The translations under genes and the position numbers were made by a program. A stretch of DNA of 64,000 nt from Nocardioides sp. BGMRC 2183. Lineage in GTDB: Bacteria; Actinomycetota; Actinomycetes; Propionibacteriales; Nocardioidaceae. The stretch covers positions 1-64,000 of the forward strand of contig VSSA01000003.1 of the NCBI GenBank assembly GCA_008123405.1. The letters run 5' to 3'. The first letter of the stretch is position 1, and the number at the start of each line of letters is the position of its first letter. Of the stretch, positions 17,348-25,303 are shown in pieces. A model generated the notes under the pieces. It saw only the letters and a program-made list of their open reading frames with translations. It was not told the origin of the DNA and did no database searches.

Positions 17348-18592
17348 ATGCCGAGGAAGCGTCTGGGACGCGTGCAGCGAGTTGCCACCATCGTTCCGCT
17401 GGCTCTGCTGTCGACCGCATGGACCGCGAGCGTCGCCGGGATCGGCGGCCCGTCCGGCCCGATGCTGGCCGCGGAGAACGCCGCGCCGGGCAGCCTGGCC
17501 GACGGCACCAGCGTGCCGGAGGAGTCGTTCGAGGACCCGGCCAGCATGTCCAACCCGGGCTCGGTCGAGGGTTTCGAGGACGGCAACGACGCCGACATCA
17601 TCACCGCAGCGAGCACCAACCAGATCCCGTCGGCGGCGCTGGCCGCCTACCAGCGCGCCGAGAGCGTGATCAACTCCGCCGATGCCTCCTGCAAGCTCAC
17701 CTGGCAGCTGGTCGCCGCGATCGGCCGGGTGGAGTCCAACCACGGTCGCACCGGCGGCAACGTGCTCGACGACGACGGACTGGCCAAGCCGGGCATCTTC
17801 GGTGAGCCGCTCAACGGCAAGAAGAAGACCCAGGCTGTCCACGACACCGACGGCGGTCAGTACGACAACGACCCGAAGTGGGACCGTGCGGTCGGCCCGA
17901 TGCAGTTCATCCCGCAGACCTGGGGTGTGGTCGGCGTGGACGCCGACGGCGACGGCCAGCGCAACCCCCAAGACGTCGACGACGCCGCCCTGGCCTCCTC
18001 GGTCTACCTCTGCTCCGGCTCCGACGACCTGTCCACCACGAAGGGGCAGCGGGCGGCGGTCTACCGCTACAACAACAACCAGGAGTACGTCGACCTCGTC
18101 CTGCGGATCATGGACGCCTACCTCGAGGGCGACTACACCTCCGTCCCGAACAACTCGACCGCGGCCGGTTACATCGTGCCGGGCGACCAGAGCTACAACC
18201 CCGGTGACGACAACTCCACCGGTGGCGACGACGAGCCCGGTGTCTTCAACGACCCGAACGGCAGCAACGGCGGCGGCAACGGCGGCGACTCCGGTGACGG
18301 CGACAACGGCGGTGACACCGGCAACGGCGACACCACGCCCGACGACCAGAACAACGACGACGACAACGGCGCCAACAGCAACGACAACAAGGGTCTGCCC
18401 GGCACCAAGAACAACCCGGTCGACCTCCCCGACACCAAGACCCCGCTCGACGACGTGGTCAAGCCGGTCGAGGACGTGGTCAACGGCCTGCTCGGTGCGC
18501 TGCTCCCTGCTGTCGGCGAAGCGCTGTGCCGCACCACCTTCCTGCTGAACGCGGAGAAGCGGGACAAGTGCCTGGCCTCCTACGGCTACTGA
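17348..18592 (+). CDS. Secreted lytic transglycosylase with low-complexity tail
   Basis: 414 aa, exported muramidase-type enzyme. Signal peptide at residues 1-31 ([20 protein letters not shown]). The SLT-like catalytic domain spans about 90-260. The probable catalytic Glu is in [10 protein letters not shown], with [10 protein letters not shown] and [21 protein letters not shown] further on, all typical of actinobacterial transglycosylases. Residues about 285-360 are a Gly/Asn/Asp-rich spacer ([17 protein letters not shown]). The last 55 residues contain a hydrophobic stretch and two Cys ([22 protein letters not shown]). Strong ribosome site GGGGAGAGA upstream of the ATG. Ends just before a strong terminator. 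Confidence 0.88.
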   Translation: MPRKRLGRVQRVATIVPLALLSTAWTASVAGIGGPSGPMLAAENAAPGSLADGTSVPEESFEDPASMSNPGSVEGFEDGNDADIITAASTNQIPSAALAAYQRAESVINSADASCKLTWQLVAAIGRVESNHGRTGGNVLDDDGLAKPGIFGEPLNGKKKTQAVHDTDGGQYDNDPKWDRAVGPMQFIPQTWGVVGVDADGDGQRNPQDVDDAALASSVYLCSGSDDLSTTKGQRAAVYRYNNNQEYVDLVLRIMDAYLEGDYTSVPNNSTAAGYIVPGDQSYNPGDDNSTGGDDEPGVFNDPNGSNGGGNGGDSGDGDNGGDTGNGDTTPDDQNNDDDNGANSNDNKGLPGTKNNPVDLPDTKTPLDDVVKPVEDVVNGLLGALLPAVGEALCRTTFLLNAEKRDKCLASYGY

Positions 18593-18611
18593 CCGCACCC
18601 GACCTACCGCG

Positions 18612-18641
18612 AAGGCCCCGGACCGATTGGTCCGGGGCCTT
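18612..18641. terminator. Intrinsic terminator, 13-bp stem
   Basis: AAGGCCCCGGACC, loop GATT, then GGTCCGGGGCCTT. It lies 20 bp past the transglycosylase stop and ahead of the convergent hemB 3' end, so it can serve both. Confidence 0.85.
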
Positions 18642-18646
18642 CTGCG

Positions 18647-18733
18647 TGGAGCGGCCTGGGCTGGAGCGGTCTGGTTGGAGCGGTCTGGTTGGAGCGGCCT
18701 GGTTGGAGCGGCCGAGTGTGGAGCGGTCCGGAG
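18647..18733. repeat. 14-bp tandem repeat, six copies
   Basis: Units of TGGAGCGGYCTGGT start at 18647, 18662, 18676, 18690, 18704 and 18719, with small variations. They fill the gap between the terminator and the hemB stop. No coding role is visible. Confidence 0.85.
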
Positions 18734-18746
18734 TGGTCGTGAGAGG

Positions 18747-19745
18747 TCAGCCGCGAAGGAGCCCGGCAGCCTCGGTCGCCCAGTAGGTGAGGATGATGTC
18801 CGCGCCGGCCCGCCGGATCGAGGTCAGCGTCTCCACGATCGCCGGCTCCCGATCGATCCAGCCGCGTTCGGCGGCCGCCTCGACCATCGCGTACTCCCCC
18901 GAGATGTTGTACGCCGCGGTGGGCACGCCGAGCGGGGCGGCGGCGTCCGCGACCCGGCGCAGCACGTCGAGATAGGCGAGTGCGGGCTTGACCATGACGA
19001 TGTCGGCGCCCTCGTCGATGTCGAGAAGCGCCTCGCGCACGCCCTCTCCGGCGTTGCGCCGGCCGTCCTGCTGGTACGTGCGGCGATCACCCTCCAGCGA
19101 GCTGTCGACGGCCTCCCGGAACGGGCCGAAGAAGGCGGAGGCGTACTTCGCGGAGTAGGCCAGGATGCCGGTCTCGCTGTGGCCGGCCGCGTCGAGGGCG
19201 TCGCGGATCACCGCGACCTGCCCGTCCATCATGCCGCTGGGGCCGACCAGGTCGACGCCGGCCTCGGCCTGGACGACGGCCATGTCGGCGTACCGGAGGA
19301 GGGTGGCGTCGTTGTCGACCCGGCCCTCGGGTGTGAGCACCCCGCAATGTCCGTGGTCGGTGAACTCGTCGAGGCACAGGTCTCCCATCACCACGAGCTC
19401 GTCGCCGACCTCGGCGACCACGTCGGCGATGGCGAGGTTGAGGATGCCGTCGGGGTCGGTGGCGCCGGTGCCGACGGCGTCCTTCGCCTCGGGGATGCCG
19501 AACAGCATGATCCCCTTCAACCCGGCCTCCACCGCCTCCACCGCCGCCTTCCGCAGCGTGTCCCGGGTGTGCTGGACGACCCCGGGCATCGAGCCGATCG
19601 GGCGAGGCGCCTCGGCCCCCTCGCGGACGAACGCCGGCAGCACCAGCTGGGACGGCGCCAGCGTGGTCTCCGCGACCAGCTCCCGCATCGCCGGCGTGGT
19701 CCGCAGCCGTCGGGGACGTACGACGGGCCGCTCGATGTCGCTCAT
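18747..19745 (-). CDS. hemB: HemB, porphobilinogen synthase
   Basis: Condenses two 5-aminolevulinates to porphobilinogen. 332 aa from the ATG of MSDIERP, chosen over an ATG three codons earlier because GGAAGG is spaced 9 nt from it. The two Schiff-base lysines lie in [14 protein letters not shown] and [10 protein letters not shown]. The metal-site segment reads [14 protein letters not shown]: two of the three zinc Cys of the E. coli type are kept, and the middle one is Asp. Last gene of the rex-hem group, separated from hemD by a palindrome mosaic that may limit read-through. Confidence 0.95.
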   Translation of the reverse strand: MSDIERPVVRPRRLRTTPAMRELVAETTLAPSQLVLPAFVREGAEAPRPIGSMPGVVQHTRDTLRKAAVEAVEAGLKGIMLFGIPEAKDAVGTGATDPDGILNLAIADVVAEVGDELVVMGDLCLDEFTDHGHCGVLTPEGRVDNDATLLRYADMAVVQAEAGVDLVGPSGMMDGQVAVIRDALDAAGHSETGILAYSAKYASAFFGPFREAVDSSLEGDRRTYQQDGRRNAGEGVREALLDIDEGADIVMVKPALAYLDVLRRVADAAAPLGVPTAAYNISGEYAMVEAAAERGWIDREPAIVETLTSIRRAGADIILTYWATEAAGLLRG

Positions 19746-19764
19746 GGATCCCATCCTTCCACTC

Positions 19765-19882
19765 TGCGGGTTTCACCGGTCAGCCGGTAAAACCCGCACG
19801 ACACGCCGAGGCGCATCGGCGTGTCGTGCGGGTTCTGGCTGACAGGTCTGCGGGTTTCGCCGGTCAGCCGGTGAAACCCGCA
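19765..19882. repeat. Palindrome mosaic B (palindrome-hairpin-palindrome)
   Basis: Two almost identical 34-bp palindromes (19765-19798 and 19849-19882; arms TGCGGGTTTCRCCGG and complement around TCAG) flank a strong hairpin at 19793-19832 with 17-bp perfect arms (CCCGCACGACACGCCGA). The two palindromes can also pair with each other. It lies between the cobA/hemD stop and the hemB start, both read on the minus strand, so it may be an attenuator or 3'-end element within the heme operon. Confidence 0.85.
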
Positions 19883-19900
19883 GCGCGGGCCCAGCAGCGG

Positions 19901-21565
19901 TCAGGCCTTGCGGCGCCGCCCCGACGGCTTGCGGTCACTCGGCTTGGTGACCGGCTCGCCGGCCTCGATCAACGCCGCCCGGCGCGAGGCACCGAACGCG
20001 GCGAGCGACTCGACGAGGACCTCGACGTCCGGCTTGTCCGCCATCACGTCGACGCGCAGGCCGTGTTCCTCGGCGGTCTTGGCCGTGGCGGGGCCGATCG
20101 TGGCGATCACCGTGGAGGCGTGCGGCTTGCCGGCGATGCCGACCAGGTTCCGCACCGTCGAGGAGGAGGTGAAGACCACCGCGTCGAACTTGCCGGACTT
20201 GATCGCGTCGCGGGTCGGCGCCGGCGGCGGCGCGGCCCGGACGGTGCGGTAGGCGGTGACGTCGTCGCACTCCCAGCCGAGGTCGATCAGACCGGCGACC
20301 AGGTTCTCGGTGGCGATGTCGGCGCGCGGCAGGAAGACCCGGTTGATCGGGTCGAGCTGCTCGTCGTACTCGGGCCAGACCTCGAGCAGACCGGCGGCGG
20401 ACTGCTGGTCGGTGGGGACCAGGTCGGCGCGCAGACCCCAGGCGGCGATCGCCTGGGCGGTCTTGTCGCCGACGGCGGCGATCTTCAGGCCCGAGAAGGC
20501 GCGGGCGTCGAGACCGTACTCCTCGAACTTCTCCCGAACCGCCTTGACCGCGTTGACCGAGGTGAATGCGATCCACTCGTAGCGGCCCTCGACCAGGCCG
20601 CGGACGGCCTTGTCCATCTGCTGCGGGTTCCGGGGCGGCTCGACCGAGATGGTCGGCACCTCCTCGGGAACCGCGCCGAAGCCACGCAGGCGGTTGGACA
20701 GCGAGGCGGACTGTTCCTTGGTGCGCGGCACCAGGACCCGCCACCCGAAGAGCGGCTTGGTCTCGAACCAGGAGAGCTTCTCGCGCAGCCCGACCACCTT
20801 GCCGACCACGGTGATCGCCGGCGGGGCGACCCGGGCGGCGCGGGCGTCGGCGGCGATGTTCTCCAGGGTGGAGGTCACCGTGTGCTGCTCGGTGGTGGTG
20901 CCGACCCGGGTCATCGCGACCGGGGTCTGCGGCGAGCGGCCGGTGGCGATGAGCTGCTCTGCGATGTCGGCGATCTGACCGACGGCCGAGAGCAGCACCA
21001 GGGTCGGCGCGTCGGCGTACCGCTTCCAGTCGACCTTGTCACCGCAGGTCACCACGGCCACCTCGCGCTGGTCCTTGGTGGTCAGCGGGATACCGGCGTA
21101 GGCGGGGACCGCGGAGACCGAGGAGACGCCGGGGATCACCTCGAACGGCAGTCCGGCCTTGGAGACCGCCTGTGCCTCCTCCGGCCCCGACGCGTAGAGG
21201 AAGGGGTCGCCGCCGAGCAGGCGGACCACCCGCAGGCCGCGCTTGGCGTGCTTGACGACCACCTTGGCGCGCGCGGCGTGGGTGAGCGGCTGGCCGTCCT
21301 CACCGAATCCGCCGTCGTGGATCTCCGGGCCGCCCTCGGTGCCCTCCTCCGCCTCGAGGACGACGTCGACGCGCAGGGCCGCGACCAGAGCGTGGTGCTC
21401 GGGCGCCTCGGTGATGATCACGTCCGCCTCGGTGATGAGTTGGACGGCGCGGACTGTCAGCAGTTCGGGGTCACCGGGGCCGGTGCCGACGAACGCGACA
21501 CTGGCGTGGGTGATCTGGGGGGCGTCGGCGGGGGCAGCCGTCTTGGCTGTCGTAGCTCGCGTCAT
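19901..21565 (-). CDS. hemD: Fused uroporphyrinogen-III methyltransferase / uroporphyrinogen-III synthase
   Basis: 554-aa bifunctional protein. Residues about 20-265 form the CobA/SUMT domain (VAFVGTGPGDPELLTVRAVQ, LLGGDPFLYASG, IPGVSSVSAVPAYAGIPLT), making precorrin-2 for siroheme or cobalamin. Residues about 275-530 form the HemD domain (GWRVLVPRTKEQSASLSNRL, WIAFTSVNAVKAV, FTSSSTVRNLV, IGPATAKTAEEHGL), closing the tetrapyrrole ring. This fusion is usual in Actinobacteria. A basic tail follows (SDRKPSGRRRKA). ATG overlaps the hemC stop as ATGA. Confidence 0.95.
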   Translation of the reverse strand: MTRATTAKTAAPADAPQITHASVAFVGTGPGDPELLTVRAVQLITEADVIITEAPEHHALVAALRVDVVLEAEEGTEGGPEIHDGGFGEDGQPLTHAARAKVVVKHAKRGLRVVRLLGGDPFLYASGPEEAQAVSKAGLPFEVIPGVSSVSAVPAYAGIPLTTKDQREVAVVTCGDKVDWKRYADAPTLVLLSAVGQIADIAEQLIATGRSPQTPVAMTRVGTTTEQHTVTSTLENIAADARAARVAPPAITVVGKVVGLREKLSWFETKPLFGWRVLVPRTKEQSASLSNRLRGFGAVPEEVPTISVEPPRNPQQMDKAVRGLVEGRYEWIAFTSVNAVKAVREKFEEYGLDARAFSGLKIAAVGDKTAQAIAAWGLRADLVPTDQQSAAGLLEVWPEYDEQLDPINRVFLPRADIATENLVAGLIDLGWECDDVTAYRTVRAAPPPAPTRDAIKSGKFDAVVFTSSSTVRNLVGIAGKPHASTVIATIGPATAKTAEEHGLRVDVMADKPDVEVLVESLAAFGASRRAALIEAGEPVTKPSDRKPSGRRRKA

Positions 21566-22611
21566 GCGTCATGCACCTCTGCTGATCGTGCGGTCGTGTG
21601 CGGGTCCTGCGTCTCGGGGGCGTCCCCGTCCGGCTGGTCGCGCGCAGGCGTCTCCAGCCGGTCGGCACCGTCCTCGAGCATCTCGGTGGCCAACCGATCC
21701 CCGAGCGTGGTCGCGTCCTGCGGCCACGTGCCGGGGTCCGCCGCCAGGAGCACGGAAGCTGACTTCCGTACGGCGAGGGCCCCGTCGGTCGAGAGGACGA
21801 CCGCGCGCAGCCACAGTTCGTGGCGCCCCGGTTCCTCTGCCTCGGCCACCTCGGCCAGTGCCCCGATCGGGGCGGAGCATCCGCCCTCGAGGGTGGCCAG
21901 GGTGCTGCGCTCGGCCAGGACGGTGGCACGGGTGGCCTTGTCGTCCAGTACGGCGAGCGCCTCACGGGTCGCGCCGTCGGAGGCGCGACACTCGATCGCC
22001 AGCGCACCCTGTCCGGGGGCCGGCAACATCTGCAACGGGTCGAGCACCTCGGTCGCCTCGGCGGCGCGGCCCAACCGGGCCAGGCCGGCACGGGCGAGGA
22101 CGACGGCGTCGTACTCGCCGGAGGTGACGTAGCCGATCCGGGTGTCCACGTTGCCCCGCAGGCCGCGCACCTCGACGCCGAGTCCGAGCGCGTGCAGCTG
22201 GGCGGCGCGGCGCGGGGAGCCGGTGCCGACGATGCTTCCGACGGGCAGCTCGCCCAGCGTCATCCCGTCCCGGGCGATCACCACGTCGCGGGGGTCTTCC
22301 CGCACCGGGATCGCGACCAGGGCGATGCCCGGCTCCGGCGTGGTGGGCAGGTCCTTGAGCGAGTGGACCGCGACGTCGACCTCGCCGGCCAGCAGCGCCT
22401 CGCGCAGTGCGCTGACGAAGACGCCGGTGCTGCTGGAGCCTGCCAGCGGGGTGCCGGCGGCCTGCGAGCGGTCACCGTCGGTGGTGATCTCCACCAGCTC
22501 GGTGGCGATCCCGAGCTCTTCGATGAGGGCGGCCACGTGGCCGGTCTGGGTGGTGGCCAGCGCGGAGCGACGGGTGCCGATCCGCAGCGTGGTCGGGGTG
22601 GTGGAGGTCAT
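21562..22611 (-). CDS. hemC: HemC, hydroxymethylbilane synthase
   Basis: Polymerises four porphobilinogens into hydroxymethylbilane using a dipyrromethane cofactor. 349 aa. The cofactor attachment site is Cys245 in GGCSAPIGAL. Other motifs: RIGTRRSALATTQ, HSLKDLPT, GTGSPRRAAQL, RGNVDTRI, PAPGQGALAIE. Acidic extension at the C-terminus. Overlaps hemA and cobA/hemD by ATGA on both sides. Confidence 0.96.
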   Translation of the reverse strand: MTSTTPTTLRIGTRRSALATTQTGHVAALIEELGIATELVEITTDGDRSQAAGTPLAGSSSTGVFVSALREALLAGEVDVAVHSLKDLPTTPEPGIALVAIPVREDPRDVVIARDGMTLGELPVGSIVGTGSPRRAAQLHALGLGVEVRGLRGNVDTRIGYVTSGEYDAVVLARAGLARLGRAAEATEVLDPLQMLPAPGQGALAIECRASDGATREALAVLDDKATRATVLAERSTLATLEGGCSAPIGALAEVAEAEEPGRHELWLRAVVLSTDGALAVRKSASVLLAADPGTWPQDATTLGDRLATEMLEDGADRLETPARDQPDGDAPETQDPHTTARSAEVHDA

Positions 22612-23930
22612 CGGTCACCTCCGTCGTCGGTGACGCCGACGGCGCGGGTGACCGCGTCGACCGCCTCGGGGTCGAGGGCGAAGAGCTCGGCCAGCGCGGC
22701 GGCGTAGGAGACGGCGCCTTGCTCGTTGGCCAGTTCCTTGACCCGCACCGTCGGCTCATGCAGCAGCTTGTCGGCGACCCGGCGCACCGTGTGCTGCAGC
22801 TCGGCGCGCACCTGCGGGTCGAGCTCGGGCAGGCGGCTGTCCAGGCGGGTCATCTCCGCATCCACGACCGACGTCGCCATCGAGCGGAGCGCGACGACGG
22901 TCGGGGTGACGCTGGCCTGACGACGAGCGGCGAGGAACGCGGTGACCTCCTCGCCGACGATGCGTCGTACCTCGTGGACCTCCTCGGCAGCCTCCTCGCC
23001 GAGCAGCACCGTCGACAGGTCCGCCAGCCCGACCAGGTGCACGCCAGGCAGGTCTCCGACCAGGGGGTCGACGTCGTGCGGAAGGGCCAGGTCGATCACA
23101 GCGAGTGGCTCGGTGCGCGCGCCGCGAGCGGCACGTACGTCGTCGGCCGAGAGCACCGCGCCGACGGCTCCGGTGCAGCTGATCACCACGTCGGCGTCGG
23201 CCAGGGCACGAGCCAGGTCGTCCAGGGGCAGCGGGACACCGTCGTAGAGCTCGGCAAGACGCTCGGCCCGCTCGGTGGAGCGGTTCACCACGGCGATGCG
23301 TGCGGCGCCCAGCCGGCGCAGGGTGGCGGTGGCGAGGCCGGCCATGGCACCAGCGCCGATCACCACTGCATTGCGGCCGGCCACCGGGTCCCCGACCTGC
23401 AGGGAGCGGCCCACCTCGGCCAGCGCGGCGGTCACCAGCGTGGGCGCCACCTGGTCGATGCCGGTCTCGGCTCGGCTCCGCTTGCCGACCCGCAGCGCCT
23501 GCTGGAAGAGCACGTTGAGCGCGGGCCCGATCGTGCCGAGCTCCTGACCGCGGCGCAGCGCGTCCCGGGCCTGGCCGAGGATCTGGCCCTCACCGAGCGC
23601 CATCGAGTCCATCCCGGCGGCCACCTTGAACAGGTGCGAGATCGCGCCGTCGTCGTAGTGCACGTAGAGGTGCGGCAGCATCGCCTCGGTCGTGGAGCCG
23701 GCTCGTTCGACCAGGAGCCGGGAGAGCTGCTCGATGCTGCCGTGGAACCGGTCGACCTCGGTGTAGATCTCCAGCCGGTTGCAGGTCGAGATGACCGTCG
23801 CCTCGCTGACGTGGTCACCGCCGGCCGCGTCGGCGATCAGCTTCTGCACGCCGGAGTCGTCGAGTGCGACCCGCTCCAGCAGCGCGACGGGCGCGGAGTT
23901 GTGGGAGATCCCCACCACGAGGACGCTCAT
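22608..23930 (-). CDS. hemA: HemA, glutamyl-tRNA reductase
   Basis: NADPH-dependent reduction of glutamyl-tRNA to glutamate-1-semialdehyde, the regulated first step of heme synthesis. 440 aa. The catalytic Cys50 is in ISTCNRLEIY. GISHNSAPV marks the N-terminus, GQILGQARDA the catalytic domain, and VVIGAGAMAGLATATLRRLG the NADPH fold. The C-terminal dimerisation helices follow. ATGA overlap with rex, so translation follows Rex directly. Confidence 0.96.
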   Translation of the reverse strand: MSVLVVGISHNSAPVALLERVALDDSGVQKLIADAAGGDHVSEATVISTCNRLEIYTEVDRFHGSIEQLSRLLVERAGSTTEAMLPHLYVHYDDGAISHLFKVAAGMDSMALGEGQILGQARDALRRGQELGTIGPALNVLFQQALRVGKRSRAETGIDQVAPTLVTAALAEVGRSLQVGDPVAGRNAVVIGAGAMAGLATATLRRLGAARIAVVNRSTERAERLAELYDGVPLPLDDLARALADADVVISCTGAVGAVLSADDVRAARGARTEPLAVIDLALPHDVDPLVGDLPGVHLVGLADLSTVLLGEEAAEEVHEVRRIVGEEVTAFLAARRQASVTPTVVALRSMATSVVDAEMTRLDSRLPELDPQVRAELQHTVRRVADKLLHEPTVRVKELANEQGAVSYAAALAELFALDPEAVDAVTRAVGVTDDGGDR

Positions 23931-24634
23931 GCGGCACCTCCGTCGGCGCCGTGCGCGGCCTCGGCCGGCTCGACCTGGCCGCCGCCGGCCTTGCGCTGCT
24001 CGTGGTAGGCGAGGATCTGCAGCTCGATGGAGAGGTCGACCTTGCGGACGTCCACGCCGTCGGGGACCGCGATCACGCCGGGCGCGAAGTTGAGGATGCT
24101 GGTGATGCCGACGCCGACCATCCGGTCCGCCACGTCCTGCGCGGCCGCTGCGGGGGTGGCGATGACACCGATGGCGACCGCGTCGTCACGCACGATCGAC
24201 TCGAGGTCGGCGAACGGCCGGACCTCGATGCCGGCCACCTTCTTGCCGTGCACGCTCGCGTCGGCGTCGAGCAGCGCGACCACCCGGAACCCGCGGCTGC
24301 GGAAGCCGGAGTAGTTCGCCAGGGCGTGCCCCAGGTTGCCGATCCCGACGATGACCACGGGCCAGTCCTGGGTCACCCCGATCTCGCGGGCGATCTGGTA
24401 GCGCAGGTAGTCGACGTCGTACCCGACGCCGCGGGTGCCGTAGCTGCCCAGGTAGGACAGGTCCTTGCGGAGCTTGGCGGAATTGACCCCGGCGGCGGAG
24501 GCCAGGTCCTCGCTCGAACACGTCCGGATGCCGCTCTCGGCCAGACCGGTCAGCGCCCGCAGATAGACAGGCAGGCGGGCGACCGTGGCCTCCGGGATGA
24601 CCCGGGCGGCTTCGCTCGAACTCCGTGCGCTCAC
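23927..24634 (-). CDS. rex: Rex, NAD(H)-sensing redox repressor
   Basis: Repressor that leaves DNA when NADH rises, controlling respiration and heme genes. About 235 aa. Winged-helix domain residues about 12-80 (IPEATVARLPVYLRAL, AGVNSAKLRKDLSYLGSYGTRGVGYDVDYL), Rossmann domain from about 85 (VVIVGIGNLGHALANY), then the domain-swap helix (LSIELQILAYHEQ). I use the GTG of VSARSSSEAAR; a GTG seven codons upstream is also possible. First gene of rex-hemA-hemC-hemD, an arrangement shared with Streptomyces. A Rex-type operator lies on its own promoter, implying self-control. Confidence 0.94.
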   Translation of the reverse strand: MSARSSSEAARVIPEATVARLPVYLRALTGLAESGIRTCSSEDLASAAGVNSAKLRKDLSYLGSYGTRGVGYDVDYLRYQIAREIGVTQDWPVVIVGIGNLGHALANYSGFRSRGFRVVALLDADASVHGKKVAGIEVRPFADLESIVRDDAVAIGVIATPAAAAQDVADRMVGVGITSILNFAPGVIAVPDGVDVRKVDLSIELQILAYHEQRKAGGGQVEPAEAAHGADGGAA

Positions 24635-24676
24635 AGCTCCACTTTCCAGCCGCACCGGTCCGGGCGCGGCGGAATC

Positions 24677-24705
24677 ACTGTAGGAGTTTGTGAACGGGCG
24701 AACAA
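24677..24705 (-). promoter_or_regulatory. rex-hem promoter with Rex operator
   Basis: On the minus strand a -35 TTGTTC (24700-24705) is followed after exactly 17 bp by TACAGT (24677-24682). The 16-bp site TGTTCGCCCGTTCACA (24689-24704) covers the -35 edge and the spacer. It keeps one perfect Rex half-site (GTTCACA) of the Streptomyces operator TGTGAACGCGTTCACA and a degenerate second half. Binding there would block RNA polymerase. Confidence 0.65.
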
Positions 24706-24774
24706 AATTGGAGTTCGCGCCCGATCCACGCTAGAACAGGCCGGCTGTGCCGGGGACGGCGGGGTGCGTTACGA

Positions 24775-24940
24775 CTAGGGCGTGGCTCCTTATCCACCGC
24801 CTGCTGCGCGGACTTTCGCTCCCGATCTGGCTGCGTTGGGGCCGCTCGACGTGCGATCCAGCATGCCGTCGCGTCCCCGCCTTGCCAGATCGGTTCGAAA
24901 GCCCGCTCGCGACGACGCCGGATAACGAGCCACGCCCTAG
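24775..24940. mobile_element. 166-bp foldback (MITE-like) element
   Basis: Terminal inverted repeats of 21 bp with one mismatch: 24775-24795 starts CTAGGGCGTGGCTC, and 24920-24940 is its complement. A second complementary pair lies inside (24813-24831 with 24884-24901, sharing GATCTGGC), so most of the element can fold into one long hairpin. TACGA flanks it on both sides (24770-24774 and 24942-24946) and may be a target duplication. No transposase is encoded. It lies between rex and the glutaredoxin gene. Confidence 0.7.
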
Positions 24941-25248
24941 GTACGACGCCGCCGCAGCCAACGGTCCGCACGCACGCCCGGACGGGCTTTCCCTCGGGGC
25001 TCCGCGGGGCGCAACGCGCGCCGCAGACGATCGGGGTCGACCCGCCAGAAGTCGTGCTGTGCCCCGTCGACGAGAGTCACCGGGATCTCGTGCCCGTAGC
25101 GCGCTTCGAGGTCGGCATCGCCGTCGATGGAGACCTCCTGGAACGACTCGCCCAGCTCCGCACAGACGGCGGCGACCACCACGACCGCCTCCTCGCAGAG
25201 GTGACAGCCGGGCCGGGAGTAGACCGTCACCCGAGGCTCGGCGGTCAT
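24937..25248 (-). CDS. Glutaredoxin-like thiol-disulfide protein
   Basis: 103 aa, thioredoxin fold of the glutaredoxin-2/DUF836 group. Redox motif RPGCHLCEEA near residue 14; cis-Pro in HEIPVTLVDG. The start is the ATG of MTAEPRVTVYSRPGC, the natural family N-terminus. The C-terminal end is very basic (WLRRRRT) and its stop codon (24937-24939) lies inside the terminal inverted repeat of the foldback element, so the last residues may have been altered by that insertion. A similar gene sits near hemA in mycobacteria. The target is unknown. Confidence 0.85.
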   Translation of the reverse strand: MTAEPRVTVYSRPGCHLCEEAVVVVAAVCAELGESFQEVSIDGDADLEARYGHEIPVTLVDGAQHDFWRVDPDRLRRALRPAEPRGKARPGVRADRWLRRRRT

Positions 25249-25303
25249 CGTCGCGGGTCCCCGTGCGCCTCGGGGCGCGCCCCTCGCCGTACCCGAAACA
25301 CGG

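Noticed and set aside
17027-18598. N-terminal extension of hemL through the transglycosylase region
   Set aside because: The frame stays open for over 500 codons upstream, but the residues are low-complexity antisense of the transglycosylase gene; HemL has its normal length from about 17026.
19826-22132. 768-codon plus-strand open frame opposite cobA/hemD and hemC
   Set aside because: Shadow of two clearly recognised heme genes; no domain visible and Arg/Gly/Asp-biased composition typical of antisense frames in GC-rich DNA.
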